NCBI GenBank assembly: GCA_963726715.1
Contig: CAVSDF010000010.1
Location: 868,001 to 932,000 of the forward strand
Length of the DNA stretch: 64,000 bases
Reading direction: 5' to 3'
Origin: CAVSDF01 sp963726715
GTDB taxonomy: Bacteria > Bacteroidota > Rhodothermia > Rhodothermales > BA12
Numbering within the stretch: the first letter of the stretch is position 1; every line of letters starts with the position of its first letter. This document shows, in pieces, positions 56,137 to 64,000 of the stretch. The position numbers and the translations under genes were made by a program. The notes beneath the pieces were generated by a model. That model was not told the origin of the DNA. It searched no databases and saw nothing but the letters and a program-made list of their open reading frames with translations.

Positions 56137-57251
56137 ATGCGCCGTCCCCTCGCCTGCCTCGTCCTCGCCTGCCTCGCTGTCTCCGCATCGGCGCAGCCGC
56201 GGGGCGACACGCTGGCCGTCGTCATCCGCATCGACGACATCCAGTCGCGCTCGACGATCACGCCGCGTGGACTCGCGCCGGTCGATGCCGTCGCCAATGC
56301 GCGGGGGGCGAAGATCACGTGGCTGGTGATTCCGGGACGGCTCGAAGAGACGCAGAACCGCGACGGCGTCCTCGAATCGGAGTTGCGCGCGTCGGCGCTG
56401 CGGGGCCACGAGATCGCCATGCATGGCTATACGCACATCTGCCCGCGCTGCGGGCAGAGCGACCACGAGCTCTACTGCGCCCGCGACAAGGTCTCGCACG
56501 CCGACACGACGCAGCGGCGGATGCTCGACCGCGAGCCTCGTCCTCCTCCGCGACCGCCTCGGCGTGACGCCCACGACGTGGGTCGCCCCCGGCCACAGCG
56601 CCGACGCGACCACGCACCGCCTGCTCGCCGAGCGCAGCGTCCGCGTCGTCTCGACGTACGCCGGCGTCGGAGGGCACCCTCGACGCCTCGCAGCGCAACC
56701 TGCGCACGTCCGACGACTACGCGTGGAGCCTCACCGAGGGCACGTACGCGTCGAAGCGCACGGCGGCGCTCCGCGACGCCCGGACGCGAGGGCGGCAGCA
56801 GGGCTACTACGTCCTCCTGCTCCACGACCCGTTCACGCGGCCCGGTTACGGCGGTGGAATTACGCTGCGCTGGATGGGCGAGGTGCTCGACTCGCTGCGC
56901 GCCCAGCAGCCCGTCCGCTTCCTGACGATGGCCGAGACCGCCGCGTGGCTCGCCCGCCCGGTCTCGACCGATGCGCCCGCGGCACCGTCCGCCCAGGCGC
57001 TCGCCGTCACGGCTGCGCCCTCGCCCGCGCGCGGCGCCGTCACCCTCCGCGCCACGCTCGCCGACCGGACTGGATCCGTCCACGCCGCCGTCTACGACCT
57101 CCTCGGCCGCCGCGTGGCGACGCTGCCGGACGGTCCCGCCGAGGATCCGGTGTGGACGTGGGATGCGTCGTCGGTGCCGCCGGGCGTCTACACCGTCCGC
57201 GTGGAAACCGGCGGAGCCTTCGCTACCACCCGCATCGTCGTGGCGCGCTGA
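56137..57251 (+). CDS. Secreted polysaccharide deacetylase-like protein (DUF2334-like) with T9SS domain (two frame breaks)
   Basis: About 370 residues. Signal peptide MRRPLACLVLACLAVSASA-Q. The catalytic NodB-like fold has LAVVIRIDDIQSRSTI (DD metal/catalytic motif), AKITWLVIPGRLEET and GHEIAMHGYTHICPRCGQSD (histidine pair, extra cysteines), then VTPTTWVAPGHSADATTHRL, YYVLLLHDPFTRPGY. The family removes N- or O-acetyl groups from glycans. The T9SS sorting domain is VYDLLGRRVATLPDG ... GVYTVRVETGG. Extra bases near 56530 and 56672 break the frame; repair gives RRMLDASLVLLRDRLGV and YAGVGGTLDASQRNL. Adjacent GHL10 hydrolases suggest joint action on one amino-sugar polymer. Confidence 0.75.
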
Positions 57252-57282
57252 CGGCGCGATACGCGCGGATGATGCACTCCGA

Positions 57283-57314
57283 AAACCTGTCAGGTCCCCC
57301 GACCTGACAGGTTT
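57283..57314. repeat. Dispersed palindrome, family A, best copy
   Basis: AAACCTGTCAGGTC / GACCTGACAGGTTT, 14-bp perfect arms with a 4-base loop, in the 113-nt spacer before the alpha-mannosidase. Confidence 0.9.
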
Positions 57315-57364
57315 CCCCTTGACGTGTTCACCGGACCGTCTTCCCCACCCCGAATCCCCACCCG

Positions 57365-60127
57365 ATGACCGGCTTCGTCGTTTCGCACACGCACTGGGAC
57401 CGCGCCTGGTACCTGCCCTTCGAGCGATTCCGCGTGCGCCTCGTGCGCCTCGTCGAGCGCCTCTGCGACCTCCTCGACGCCGATCCGGCCTTCGCCGCCT
57501 TCACCCTCGACGGGCAGACCGTGCTCCTCGACGACGTGTTCGACGTGCGCCCCGACCTGCGCCCGCGCGTCGAGCGGCTCGTGCGCGCGCGGCGGCTCGT
57601 CGTCGGGCCGTTCTACATCCTCCCCGACCTGTTCCTCGTCTCCTTCGAGAGCCTCGCGCGCAACCTGAGCCGCGGCCTGGCGATGCGCGCCGCGATGGGA
57701 GCGCCAGACGGCGACGTGCCCGTCGGCTACGTGCCGGACCCGTTCGGGCAGCCCGCCGCGATGCCGACGCTGCTTCGCGGGTTTGGGATCGAGACGTTCT
57801 TCTTCTCGCGCGGCCTCGGACCGGAGCACGGCACCGACGACCCGCTCGCGCGCACGCCGCCGCGCGCCGCGTTCTGGTGGGACGGCCCCGGCAGTGATGG
57901 CACGGGCAGCGCCCGCGTGCTCGCGCTCTACGGACGCGACGGCTACTTCAACGCCGCGGCCCTCGGCCACGCCGACGACTACGGACGCTACGACGGTGCC
58001 ACGCCCGACGCCGCCCGCGCTGCCGCGCAGATCGAGGCCACCGCCGCGCGCTTCGCGGGCCTGCTGCCGCCGGGCGCGCCGATGCTGCTGCTCAACGGCT
58101 TCGATCATATGCCCGAGCAGCCCGGCCTGCCCGCGCTGCTCGGCACCGTCGCCCGTGACCGGCCCGACTGGACGCTCCGCCACGCCTCGCTCGATGCCTA
58201 CGCCGCCGCCTTCCGCGCCGCGCTCGATGCGAGCGGAGAGGCGCTGCCGGTCGTGCGCGGCGACCTGCTCGGCAACGTCCACCACCCCATTCTGTCGTCC
58301 GTCTGGTCGACGCGGCTCTACCTCAAGCGCGCCCACGACGCCGCCGAGCGCTTCCTCGTCGATGTCGCCGAGCCGCTCGCGGCCATGCTTCCCGGTCCGG
58401 ATTCGCGCCCGTTCCTCGGCCTCGCGTGGCGCCACCTGCTGCGCGCGCAGCCCCACGACGATCTGTGCGGCTGTTCGCTCGACGCCGTCCACGAGGACAC
58501 CGAGGCCGAGATCCGTCACGCCGCCGAAACCGCCCTCGAAGCCACGCGCGAGCGCCTCGATGCCCTCGTGATGGCCGGAATCGCGCCCGCAACGCGCCCC
58601 GACGGCACGCCCGCGCCCGACGGCGCCGATGTCATCGTCGTCCACCCGCATCCCCACGCCGCGCGCGTGACGGTGGATGCCGACGTGTGGATGGCGAACG
58701 ACGGCGGTGAGTTCGGGACGACGCCCCCGGCCCGGCGCCTCGCGGCGGTCGATGGCGAGGGCCACCCTGTCGAAGTCGTCGTCCTCGAGACCGCCGCCCC
58801 GGTCCTCCGCAGCGCCTACCTCTCGGCCACGTGGGGCCGCCGCTACCGCGTCCGCCTGACGCTCGACGCGCCGCCGTGCGGCTACACGCTCGTGCGCGTC
58901 TTCGAGGACGACGGACGACCGACGACGGACGACGAACGACCAACAACCAACGACCAACAACCAACGACGGACGCCATCGCGCGGCGGTTGCGCGTCGAGT
59001 GGGAGCGCGATGCGGGCGATACGTACTCGTTCTCGCCCGTCCTCGAATCGCCGGACGATGCCGCGCCGCGCGTCTGGACGGCCACGCTCGACGCGACCGC
59101 GCCGCACCCGTCCGACCCCGCCGCCATCGTCGCCACGTGGACCATCGAGGTGCCCGCGCGCCTCAACGACGACCCGACCGGCCTCTCGCTCCGTCCCGAC
59201 ACGTCCATCGAGACCGTGCGGATGACGCTCCGCGCCGACCTGCGCGACGAGGGCGCGGCGGGCGTGTCGGTGCGCGTCGCCTTCGACAACCGCGCCTCAG
59301 ACGGGCGCCTGCGCATCGTCCTCCCCACGACCTGCGGCGAGGGCGCGGCGCTCCGCACCGGCACGCACCTCGGCCTCGCGCCACGCGTCCGCATCGCCGC
59401 TGCGACGCCCGAGACGGCGCCCGAGCGTCACACCGCCTTCCCCGGCGAACTCGACTACGCGACGCACCCGATGCGCGAATTTGCGCTCGTGGACGATGCC
59501 GAGCGCCGGGCGTGGATCGCCTCGCGCGGCCTGCCCGAGATCGAGATGCACGCCGACGATGGCGAAACGTGGATCGCGGTCACGCTCTGCCGATCCGTCG
59601 GATGGCTCTCGCGCAAGGGCGGACGCATCCGCCGCGTCGCCGCCGGACCGCAGCTTCCGACGCCCGGCGCGCAGTGCCTCCGCGAGATGACCGGCGCCCT
59701 TCTCATCGGCAGCGCCGACGCGGGCGCCATCTCCGACGCCGCGGCGATCCGCCACGCACGGGCGTTCGCACGTCCGGCGTGGGCGCTCGAACTGCCCGTG
59801 CTGCCCGACGCCGCGCCGCCGTCGGGGCCGCCCGCACCGCGCGTCGCCTCGTGGCTGGCGGTGGACGACGATGCGGTCTGGGCGCTCTCGGTTCACCCGG
59901 AGGCCGGCGAATCCGGCCGCGTCATCCGCCTCGTCAACCCGACCGACGCGCCGCGCACCGCCACCCTCACCCTCGGCGCCGACGAACGCGCCGCGCGCCG
60001 CACCGACCTCCGCGAGGTCTGGGCCGACGGCGCCGATGTGCCAGTGGAGGACGGGCGCGCGCGCGTGGCGATGGCGCCGGGCGAGGTGGTGACGCTGGTG
60101 GTGCGGGGTGATCGGAGGGCTGCCTGA
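57365..60127 (+). CDS. Alpha-mannosidase / mannosylglycerate hydrolase-like enzyme, GH38
   Basis: A 920-residue cytoplasmic retaining alpha-mannosidase. Zinc site: FVVSHTHWDRAWYLPFERFR (H and D), with a later histidine in HLLRAQPHDDLCGCSLDAVH. The nucleophile is in VGYVPDPFGQPAAMPTLLRG. Substrate-contacting FFFSRGLGPEHGTDDP and the beta-sandwich C-terminal domains follow. Substrates of relatives include alpha-linked mannose oligosaccharides and mannosylglycerate; the specific one is unknown. Unusual: residues about 516-539 read EDDGRPTTDDERPTTNDQQP, encoded by ACCAACAACC-type low-complexity DNA of the sort found between genes here (for example around 15975-16020). No signal peptide. Intact frame throughout. 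Confidence 0.88.
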   Translation: MTGFVVSHTHWDRAWYLPFERFRVRLVRLVERLCDLLDADPAFAAFTLDGQTVLLDDVFDVRPDLRPRVERLVRARRLVVGPFYILPDLFLVSFESLARNLSRGLAMRAAMGAPDGDVPVGYVPDPFGQPAAMPTLLRGFGIETFFFSRGLGPEHGTDDPLARTPPRAAFWWDGPGSDGTGSARVLALYGRDGYFNAAALGHADDYGRYDGATPDAARAAAQIEATAARFAGLLPPGAPMLLLNGFDHMPEQPGLPALLGTVARDRPDWTLRHASLDAYAAAFRAALDASGEALPVVRGDLLGNVHHPILSSVWSTRLYLKRAHDAAERFLVDVAEPLAAMLPGPDSRPFLGLAWRHLLRAQPHDDLCGCSLDAVHEDTEAEIRHAAETALEATRERLDALVMAGIAPATRPDGTPAPDGADVIVVHPHPHAARVTVDADVWMANDGGEFGTTPPARRLAAVDGEGHPVEVVVLETAAPVLRSAYLSATWGRRYRVRLTLDAPPCGYTLVRVFEDDGRPTTDDERPTTNDQQPTTDAIARRLRVEWERDAGDTYSFSPVLESPDDAAPRVWTATLDATAPHPSDPAAIVATWTIEVPARLNDDPTGLSLRPDTSIETVRMTLRADLRDEGAAGVSVRVAFDNRASDGRLRIVLPTTCGEGAALRTGTHLGLAPRVRIAAATPETAPERHTAFPGELDYATHPMREFALVDDAERRAWIASRGLPEIEMHADDGETWIAVTLCRSVGWLSRKGGRIRRVAAGPQLPTPGAQCLREMTGALLIGSADAGAISDAAAIRHARAFARPAWALELPVLPDAAPPSGPPAPRVASWLAVDDDAVWALSVHPEAGESGRVIRLVNPTDAPRTATLTLGADERAARRTDLREVWADGADVPVEDGRARVAMAPGEVVTLVVRGDRRAA
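58906..58974 (+). repeat. Low-complexity GACGACC/ACCAACAACC repeat inside the mannosidase gene
   Basis: About 70 bases of CGACGGACGACC then ACCAACAACCAACG units. They keep the frame open and add about 24 polar residues to a surface loop. Composition is less GC-rich than its surroundings. Similar text occurs at 541-572 and 15930-16020, both intergenic. Confidence 0.7.
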
Positions 60128-60140
60128 CACGTCCCTCCTT

Positions 60141-60230
60141 GTCATTGCGAGGCCCTGCAAGGGCCGCGGCAATCTGGATCGAAGGCGACCGTCGATCCAG
60201 ATTGCCACGTCGGCCTCCGGCCTCCTCGCA
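60141..60230. repeat. Dispersed palindrome, family D (GTCATTGCGAG type)
   Basis: Starts GTCATTGCGAGG and contains perfect 15-bp arms GGCAATCTGGATCGA (60168-60182) and TCGATCCAGATTGCC (60192-60206), with outer GGCC-rich arms ending CCTCCTCGCA. GTCATTGCGAG-type intergenic palindromes are known in many bacteria. Confidence 0.75.
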
Positions 60231-60282
60231 CTGACAGGTTCGTCAGGCGGGGCGAACCCGACAGGTCAACGACCTGTCCGAT
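60231..60282. repeat. Family A-like composite copy
   Basis: CTGACAGGTTCGTCAGG followed by CGACAGGTC-AAC-GACCTGTCCG; two half elements fused to the family D palindrome. Confidence 0.5.
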
Positions 60283-60348
60283 TTAATCTCTCCACGCCCT
60301 CGAACTCGCTCGAATCCCCGCGCCGGGTGCGCTTTCGTGGCGGCGGCG

Positions 60349-60379
60349 TTTTGCGTGCCGGGCGCCGGGCGCGATCTTG
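60349..60379 (+). promoter_or_regulatory. Candidate cphA promoter (TTTTG, 19 nt, GATCTTG)
   Basis: TTTTG at 60349-60353 and GATCTTG at 60373-60379 fit the Bacteroidota -33/-7 layout with one mismatch in the -7. The leader to the ATG at 60449 would be about 65 nt. Confidence 0.45.
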
Positions 60380-60448
60380 CGGGCGTGCGGCCCCCGAACC
60401 GCGCAGGCCCGAATCCGCGGCGCCTGCTTTTCTCCCGGCCCGCCTCCG

Positions 60449-63241
60449 ATGCTGATCCGCTCGACGAACGTCTACCTCGGCCCCAACCTGTACGCCCTCT
60501 TCCCGGTCATCCGGCACGTCGTCGATCTCGGGCCGCTCGAACAGTGGCCGACCGGGCGCCTCGGCGCCGGTTTCGTCGATGGCGTGCTCGCGGCGGTGCC
60601 GACGCTCTCCCAGCACGGCTGCTCGTACCGCGCGCCCGGCGGCCTCGTCCGGCGGATGCGCGAGGGCGAGGGCACGTGGCTCGGGCACGTCTACGAGCAC
60701 ATCGCCCTCGAACTCCAGAACATCGCCGGGGCGCGGGTGACGTTCGGCAAGACGCGCGGCGTCAAGGGCGACGACGGCGTCTACAACGTCGTCTACGAGT
60801 ACGAGCAGAAAGACGTCGGGCTGGAAGCCGGGCGCCTCGCCCTCGACCTCGTCCTCTCGCACCTCCCCGCCGAGGCGGCGGCCGAGGTCGCGGCGCACTT
60901 CGGCGCGACGGTCGAGATGCCGGGCGCGGACTTCGACTTCGCAGCCAACCTCGAACGCTTCATCCGCTTTGCGCAGCGCCTGGAGTTCGGCCCGTCGACG
61001 CGGTCGCTCATCGAAGCGGCGCGGCGGCGCGACATCCCGTGGATTCGCCTGAACAAGCAATCGCTCGTGCAATTCGGGCACGGCAAGTTCCAGAAACGCA
61101 TCCAGGCGACGATCACGAGCGAGACGCGCCACATCGCCACCGAAATCGCGTCCGACAAGGAGGAGACGCACAACCTCCTCAAAGACCTCGGCCTGCCGGT
61201 GCCGAAGCAGGAGATGGTCTACTCCGTCTCCGACGCGCAGCGCGGCGCCCGCCGCATCGGCTTCCCGGTCGTCGTCAAGCCGCTCGACGCCAACCACGGG
61301 CGCGGCGTGTCGATCAACCTGACGACCGACGAGCAGATCGAGACCGCGTTCGCCAAGGCCCGCGAGGAGGGCAAGAGCCGCGCGGTGCTCGTCGAGCAGT
61401 TCGTGACCGGCTTCGACCACCGGCTCCTCGTTGTGGACGGAAAGCTCGTCGCCGCCGCCAAGCGCGTGCCCGGCCACGTGACCGGCGACGGCACATCGAC
61501 GGTCGCGCAGCTCGTCGAGGCCGTCAACGAGGACCCACGGCGCGGCATCGGTCACGAAAAGGTGCTCACGCGCCTCGAACTCGACCACCAGGCCGACCGC
61601 CTGCTCGACGAGGCGGGCCTCGCCGCCGACAGCGTCCTCGAGATCGGGCGCGTCTTCTACCTCCGCTCGACGGCCAACCTGTCGACCGGCGGCACCTCGA
61701 TCGACGTCACCGACATCATCCACCCCGACAACCGCGAAATGGCCGAGCGCGCCGTCAAGGCCATCGGTCTCGACGTCGGCGGCGTCGATTTCCTGTCGGC
61801 GGACATCGCGCACTCGTACCGCGAGGTCGGCGGCGCCATCGTGGAAGTCAACGCTGCGCCCGGATTCCGCATGCATGTCGCGCCGAGCGAAGGCACCGCG
61901 CGCGACGTGGCCGCGCCGGTCATGGACATGCTCTTCCCGCCCGGCACGCCGGTGCGCATCCCGATCGCCGCCATCACCGGCACCAACGGCAAGACGACGA
62001 CGACGCGGATGGTGGCGCACATCATGAAGAGCGCGGGCCACATCGTGGGCATGACCACCACCGACGGCGTCTACATCGACGGGCGCCTGACGGTGCGCGG
62101 CGACATGACCGGCTCGGTGTCGGCGCAGATGGTGCTGCGCGACCCGTCGGTCGACTGCGCGATTCTGGAAACGGCGCGCGGCGGCCTCGTGCGGGCGGGG
62201 ATGGGATTTCGCAAGGCCGACGTCGGGGCGGTGCTGAACGTGCAGGCCGACCACCTCGGCCTCAAAGGCATCGACACGCTCGACGACCTCGCCGATGTCA
62301 AGCAGATCGTCGTCGAGATCGCGCAGGACACCGCCGTCCTCAACGCCGACGATGAGCGCTGCCTGCGAATGGCGCGCCACACGTCCGCTCGGCACCTCTG
62401 CTACGTCACGCTCAACCCCGAGCACGAACTCGTCCGCGCGCACGTCGAGGCGGGCGGGCGGGCCGTCGTGCTCGAACGCGGCGCGGGCGGCGACATGATC
62501 ACGCTCTACGACAAAGGCCTCCACGTGCCGGTGATGTGGACGCATCAGGTGCCCGCGACGCTCGACGGCAAGGCCCGCTTCAACGTGCAGAACGCGTGCT
62601 TCGCCGTCGCCATCGCCTACGCGCTCGGCAAGTCCATCGAAGACGTGCGGCACGGCCTCTCGACCTTCTCGACCTCGTTCTTCCAGGCGCCGGGGCGGAT
62701 GAACGTCTACGACGAGCTGCCCTTCCGCGTCATCCTCGACTACGCGCACAACCCGGCGGCCATCGACGCCGTCTCGCGCACGGTCCAGCGCATCTCGATC
62801 AAGGGCCGCAAGATCGGCGTCCTCGCCGCCCCCGGCGACCGCCGCGACGAGGACATCCGCGACGTCGCGCGCCTGGCCGCCCCGGCCTTCGACCATTTCG
62901 TCCTCAAGACCGACGACAACCCGCGTGGCCGCACCCGCGAGAACATCCTCGGCCTGCTCCGCGACGGCCTCACCGCCGCCGGCGTCACCGACGACCGCAT
63001 CGAGGCCATCGAGCGCGAGAGCGACGCCGTCGAGCGGGCGTTGCGGATGGCCGAGCGCGGCGACCTCGTCGTCGTCTTCGCCGACAACACCGACCGCACG
63101 TGGGGGCAAATCACCGCCTTCAAGGCCGAAGCCGACGCCGCCGCCCCGCCGCCCACGCCGACCGACCACGAGACGCCGCCCTTCACGCTCTCGTCGGGCC
63201 AGAAGCTCGTCCGCGAAGCCCGCGGCGTGCGGCTGGCCTGA
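60449..63241 (+). CDS. cphA: Cyanophycin synthetase
   Basis: A 930-residue enzyme that builds multi-L-arginyl-poly-L-aspartate. Order: N-terminal domain (about 1-160: TNVYLGPNLYALFPVIRHVV, TWLGHVYEHIALELQNIAGA), ATP-grasp domain (about 215-480: GFPVVVKPLDANHGRGVSIN, AVLVEQFVTGFDHRLLVVDG, GGAIVEVNAAPGFRMHV) that adds aspartate, and Mur-ligase-like domain (about 505-890: PIAAITGTNGKTTTTRMVAH, AILETARGGLVRAGMGFRKA, VILDYAHNPAAIDAVSR) that adds arginine. All nucleotide motifs are intact, so nitrogen/carbon storage as cyanophycin is expected. The next gene encodes a second Mur-ligase protein on the same strand. No cyanophycinase is in the window. Confidence 0.93.
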   Translation: MLIRSTNVYLGPNLYALFPVIRHVVDLGPLEQWPTGRLGAGFVDGVLAAVPTLSQHGCSYRAPGGLVRRMREGEGTWLGHVYEHIALELQNIAGARVTFGKTRGVKGDDGVYNVVYEYEQKDVGLEAGRLALDLVLSHLPAEAAAEVAAHFGATVEMPGADFDFAANLERFIRFAQRLEFGPSTRSLIEAARRRDIPWIRLNKQSLVQFGHGKFQKRIQATITSETRHIATEIASDKEETHNLLKDLGLPVPKQEMVYSVSDAQRGARRIGFPVVVKPLDANHGRGVSINLTTDEQIETAFAKAREEGKSRAVLVEQFVTGFDHRLLVVDGKLVAAAKRVPGHVTGDGTSTVAQLVEAVNEDPRRGIGHEKVLTRLELDHQADRLLDEAGLAADSVLEIGRVFYLRSTANLSTGGTSIDVTDIIHPDNREMAERAVKAIGLDVGGVDFLSADIAHSYREVGGAIVEVNAAPGFRMHVAPSEGTARDVAAPVMDMLFPPGTPVRIPIAAITGTNGKTTTTRMVAHIMKSAGHIVGMTTTDGVYIDGRLTVRGDMTGSVSAQMVLRDPSVDCAILETARGGLVRAGMGFRKADVGAVLNVQADHLGLKGIDTLDDLADVKQIVVEIAQDTAVLNADDERCLRMARHTSARHLCYVTLNPEHELVRAHVEAGGRAVVLERGAGGDMITLYDKGLHVPVMWTHQVPATLDGKARFNVQNACFAVAIAYALGKSIEDVRHGLSTFSTSFFQAPGRMNVYDELPFRVILDYAHNPAAIDAVSRTVQRISIKGRKIGVLAAPGDRRDEDIRDVARLAAPAFDHFVLKTDDNPRGRTRENILGLLRDGLTAAGVTDDRIEAIERESDAVERALRMAERGDLVVVFADNTDRTWGQITAFKAEADAAAPPPTPTDHETPPFTLSSGQKLVREARGVRLA

Positions 63242-63298
63242 GCCGAGCGGCAGCGTCTGCGGTTCGCTCCGCGGTCCCCTCTGGGGTTCGGGCACCGG

Positions 63299-63410
63299 CC
63301 CCCTCCGCCCTTCGGGCACCTCCCCCGCTCGCGGGGGAGGACCGCCGCGGAGCGCGTTCTGCTACGCAGACCTTCGGTTCACCGCGAAGCGCCAGGTGGG
63401 GGTCCGCGCC
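63299..63410 (+). repeat. Dispersed multi-hairpin repeat, family B, copy 4
   Basis: Between cphA and the following Mur-ligase gene, same orientation as copies 1 and 3. One of its small hairpins is changed (CTGCTACGCAGACC in place of CCGCTTCGCGGACC) but keeps its pairing: GTTCTGC/GCAGA instead of TCCGC/GCGGA, a compensatory pattern. Confidence 0.8.
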
Positions 63411-63446
63411 CCTCTCACCCCTCCACCTCTCACCAACTCCCTCCCC

Positions 63447-64000
63447 GTGCCCGTCCCCGAGCGCTCCCGCATCGCCGACAGCCGCCGCGTGCCGGGCGCG
63501 TCGATGTGGAACGACGGCCCCGCCGTCCTCCTCGACCTCGTCTGCTCCGACCCCGAGCGCGGCGTCTGGGCGTGGCACCGCGCCCTCGACTCGCTCCTCA
63601 CCGCCTGCCCCGTGCCGGCCATCGGGCAGCGCTGCGTTCGGATCTACAAAGGCGGCGCGACCGTCGGGTTCGAGGCGCCGTCGTCCGTCCTCTACGACGC
63701 CGTCGATCTGAACCGGCTCGCCGCCGAGGTTGCCCTGCTCCTGCGTCCGCTCGCCGACGCCACCGCCCGCGCCCGCGCGCTCGCGCCCGTCCTCGCCGCC
63801 GCCCACGACCCGGTCCTCGGCGCCCGCCTCGTCGGCGCCCACATCCACGGCGTCAACGCCCTCATCGGCGAAGGCCGGTTGGTGCTCGGCAGCGGCACCG
63901 GCGCCACCGTCGTCCCGCTCGACGATGTAGGCGACGTGCCCGCGTGGGACGGCATCTCCGACGTGCCGATCGCGCTCGTGACCGGCACCAACGGCAAGAC
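63447..64000 (+). CDS. Mur-ligase family protein, N-terminal part (runs off the window)
   Basis: An open frame from GTG 63447 to the window end (184 codons). It begins VPVPERSRIADSRRVPGASM, continues with a helical N-terminal region (GVWAWHRALDSLLTACPVPA, VDLNRLAAEVALLLRPLADA) and reaches the ATP-binding loop IALVTGTNGKT at the last base. This is the Mur-ligase P-loop, as in cyanophycin synthetase but without the ATP-grasp domain before it. It follows cphA on the same strand and probably acts in the same pathway, but its substrate cannot be judged from this part. A family B repeat separates the genes. An ATG at 63504 is an alternative start. Confidence 0.75.
   Translation, partial: MPVPERSRIADSRRVPGASMWNDGPAVLLDLVCSDPERGVWAWHRALDSLLTACPVPAIGQRCVRIYKGGATVGFEAPSSVLYDAVDLNRLAAEVALLLRPLADATARARALAPVLAAAHDPVLGARLVGAHIHGVNALIGEGRLVLGSGTGATVVPLDDVGDVPAWDGISDVPIALVTGTNGK

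Larger units (their letters stand above)
60128..60448. other. Repeat-filled spacer before cphA
   Basis: About 320 bases with no gene. It holds a family D palindrome (60141-60230), a family A-like composite (60231-60282) and a promoter candidate (60349-60379). The region 60283-60348 shows nothing recognisable. Confidence 0.6.

Noticed and set aside
56137..57251. The secreted deacetylase as a true pseudogene
   Set aside because: Two single extra bases explain everything, motifs in all three segments are intact, and similar breaks affect essential genes.
60266..63319. A 1017-codon open frame on the minus strand opposite cphA
   Set aside because: Antisense shadow caused by high GC; the plus strand encodes a complete cyanophycin synthetase with all motifs.

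Overview
The window is high-GC DNA from a member of the Bacteroidota/Rhodothermota line, most like Rhodothermales (for example Rubricoccaceae). This is inferred from eight proteins ending in type IX secretion (T9SS) C-terminal sorting domains, a fused NagB/PIG-L gene, translation starts almost without Shine-Dalgarno sites, a recurring TAnnTTG promoter element 28 nt before several starts, and the gene order of the ribosomal cluster. No rRNA, tRNA, CRISPR, insertion sequence or prophage was seen.

Layout. 1-5 kb: the end of a tRNA-dihydrouridine synthase gene, a tiny membrane ORF, a secreted phosphodiester glycosidase and the NagB/PIG-L fusion. 5-9 kb: two tandem secreted GHL10 glycoside hydrolases (duplicated together with their promoters). 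9-16 kb: lexA, ppk (polyphosphate kinase), dnaG, a 35-residue lipoprotein and a polyphosphate glucokinase. 16-24 kb: housekeeping genes (TerB-like, tRNA-queuosine mannosyltransferase homologue, ComF, peptide deformylase, RuvX, HU, RelA/SpoT). 23.7-45.5 kb: one unbroken leftward str-S10-spc-alpha cluster from rpsL to rplQ, including fusA, tuf, secY, map, infA and rpoA. Its hairpin-rich spacers include a classical terminator/attenuator between rpsD and rpoA. 45.7-57 kb: a rightward group of secreted proteins, namely three large T9SS proteins (two sharing a 291-bp nearly identical block), a GHL10 lipoprotein, a GHL10 T9SS protein and a T9SS polysaccharide deacetylase. 57-64 kb: a GH38 alpha-mannosidase, cyanophycin synthetase and the start of a second Mur-ligase gene.

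How the genes fit together. The secreted enzymes (GHL10 hydrolases, polysaccharide deacetylase, phosphodiester glycosidase) and the intracellular ones (PIG-L deacetylase fused to glucosamine-6-phosphate deaminase, alpha-mannosidase) could together take apart an amino-sugar/mannose-containing glycan; this is an inference. Two storage polymers are represented: polyphosphate (ppk plus a polyphosphate-type glucokinase) and cyanophycin.

Two cautions. First, at least 19 single-base frame breaks (16 extra bases, 3 missing) interrupt otherwise intact genes, including the essential tuf, fusA and rplQ. They are best read as sequence or assembly errors, so those genes are given as full-length features with the break positions stated. 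Second, non-coding spacers carry at least six families of dispersed palindromic repeats. One copy lies inside the comF reading frame, and a related low-complexity stretch lies inside the alpha-mannosidase.
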